A DNA stretch of 6,684 nt from Acidobacteriota bacterium (GTDB lineage: Bacteria; Acidobacteriota; Terriglobia; Versatilivoradales; Versatilivoraceae). The stretch spans positions 1-6,684 of the forward strand of contig JAPOZE010000386.1 in the NCBI GenBank assembly GCA_026706225.1. Direction: 5' to 3'. The notes beneath the pieces were generated by a model, which did no database searches, was not told where the DNA came from, and worked only from the letters and a program-made list of their open reading frames with translations. A program made the position numbers and the translations under genes. Positions 6,410 through 6,684 of the stretch are shown here, piece after piece (positions within the stretch are counted from its first letter, which is position 1; each line of letters begins with the position of its first letter).

Positions 6410-6426
6410 CCTTCGTCGTCCTTCGT
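6410..6426. repeat. short direct repeat CCTTCGT, two copies at ten-base spacing
   Basis: CCTTCGT occurs at 6410-6416 and 6420-6426, within a pyrimidine-rich stretch (about 6400-6445) of the 113-base gap. On the transcribed minus strand this gives a purine-rich ACGAAGG-type leader. It resembles dispersed intergenic repeats that I recall from GC-rich environmental genomes, but two copies do not prove this. Confidence 0.25.
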
Positions 6427-6458
6427 GGATATCTCTTTTCCTTCATTGCCTGTCGCTC

Positions 6459-6473
6459 CGAGGCGTGGCCTCG
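6459..6473 (-). other. hairpin CGAGGC-N3-GCCTCG after the aldo/keto reductase gene
   Basis: A perfect six-base GC-rich stem with a three-base loop lies eight bases beyond the reductase stop on the minus strand. No T run follows on either strand, so it is at most a weak or factor-dependent stop, or an RNA-stabilising element between the reductase and hydrolase genes. Confidence 0.35.
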
Positions 6474-6481
6474 CCCCAACG

Positions 6482-6684
6482 CTATTGCCAGGCTCGAATC
6501 TTGGGCGCCCCGAAGTTCCACCTCAGGTCCATGGCCAGCGGGAAGAGTTCGTCGATCTGGTCCAGGTGCTCCTGGGGGATTTCCACCGCGGCCCCCCGGA
6601 TTGAGCTTTCGAGCTGTTCCTGGCTGCGGATGCCCAGGATCACCGAGCTGATCTCGGGATGCCTCAAGGCCCAGCCGATGGAGT
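6482..6684 (-). CDS. aldo/keto reductase, C-terminal fragment (start lies beyond the window)
   Basis: Only the last 66 residues are in view, ending at a TAG at 6482-6484. They carry the C-terminal signature of the aldo/keto reductase family: the helix SIGWALRHPEISS, then VILGIRSQEQLESSI, whose Arg and Gln belong to the NADPH-binding segment, then the helix with EHLDQIDEL. A tail of about 20 residues (FPLAMDLRWNF and onward) follows and ends in RAWQ. The catalytic Asp-Tyr-Lys-His residues would be upstream, outside the window, so activity cannot be judged. The family reduces aldehydes, ketones or sugars with NADPH. The gene is co-directional with the hydrolase, 113 bases ahead of it, and may share a transcript. 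The family call rests on the NADPH-site segment. Confidence 0.85.
   Translation of the reverse strand, partial: SIGWALRHPEISSVILGIRSQEQLESSIRGAAVEIPQEHLDQIDELFPLAMDLRWNFGAPKIRAWQ

Noticed and set aside
6459..6473. Intrinsic terminator between the aldo/keto reductase and hydrolase genes
   Set aside because: The stem is good but no T run follows on either strand, so it is listed only as a hairpin.

Overview
The window comes from a GC-rich bacterial chromosome (about 60-65% G+C by eye). Genes are tightly packed, have clear Shine-Dalgarno sites and mostly start with ATG. No rRNA, tRNA, insertion sequence, integrase or CRISPR array is visible, and I cannot fix the taxon. An M23 endopeptidase with an N-terminal membrane anchor points to an ordinary peptidoglycan-bearing cell, and the general style resembles GC-rich environmental bacteria such as Acidobacteriota. 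That last point is a guess.

Layout. (1) Positions 1-795, minus strand: most of a membrane-anchored M23 peptidase, cut by the window edge just before its last catalytic motif. (2) Positions 796-1027: a divergent intergenic region with one good sigma-70-type promoter facing each way. (3) Positions 1028-5476, plus strand: a four-gene metabolic cluster made of a DegT/DnrJ/EryC1/StrS aminotransferase, a class IV (fold type IV) aminotransferase, a class III aminotransferase and a short-chain dehydrogenase/reductase (SDR). The first two gaps (124 and 69 bases) hold RNA-hairpin candidates. The last two genes overlap by four bases (ATGA). (4) Positions 5487-6368, minus strand: a nitrilase-superfamily carbon-nitrogen hydrolase that converges on the SDR with only ten bases between stop codons. 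(5) Positions 6482-6684, minus strand: the C-terminal end of an aldo/keto reductase, probably transcribed ahead of the hydrolase.

How the genes may work together. Three PLP-dependent aminotransferases from three separate families sit in a row and are capped by an NAD(P)H-dependent reductase. A C-N hydrolase and a second reductase lie next to them. This looks like a small amine or amino-acid pathway, either biosynthesis of an unusual amino compound or catabolism of an amine or amide. All catalytic residues that fall inside the window are present, so these look like working enzymes, but no substrate can be read from sequence alone. The class IV enzyme lacks the Y-x-R substrate motif of branched-chain aminotransferases, so it should not be called IlvE.

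The aminotransferase trio with the SDR is the most interesting part of the window. I see nothing that amounts to a new class of system; the novelty, if any, is in the combination and the unknown substrate.
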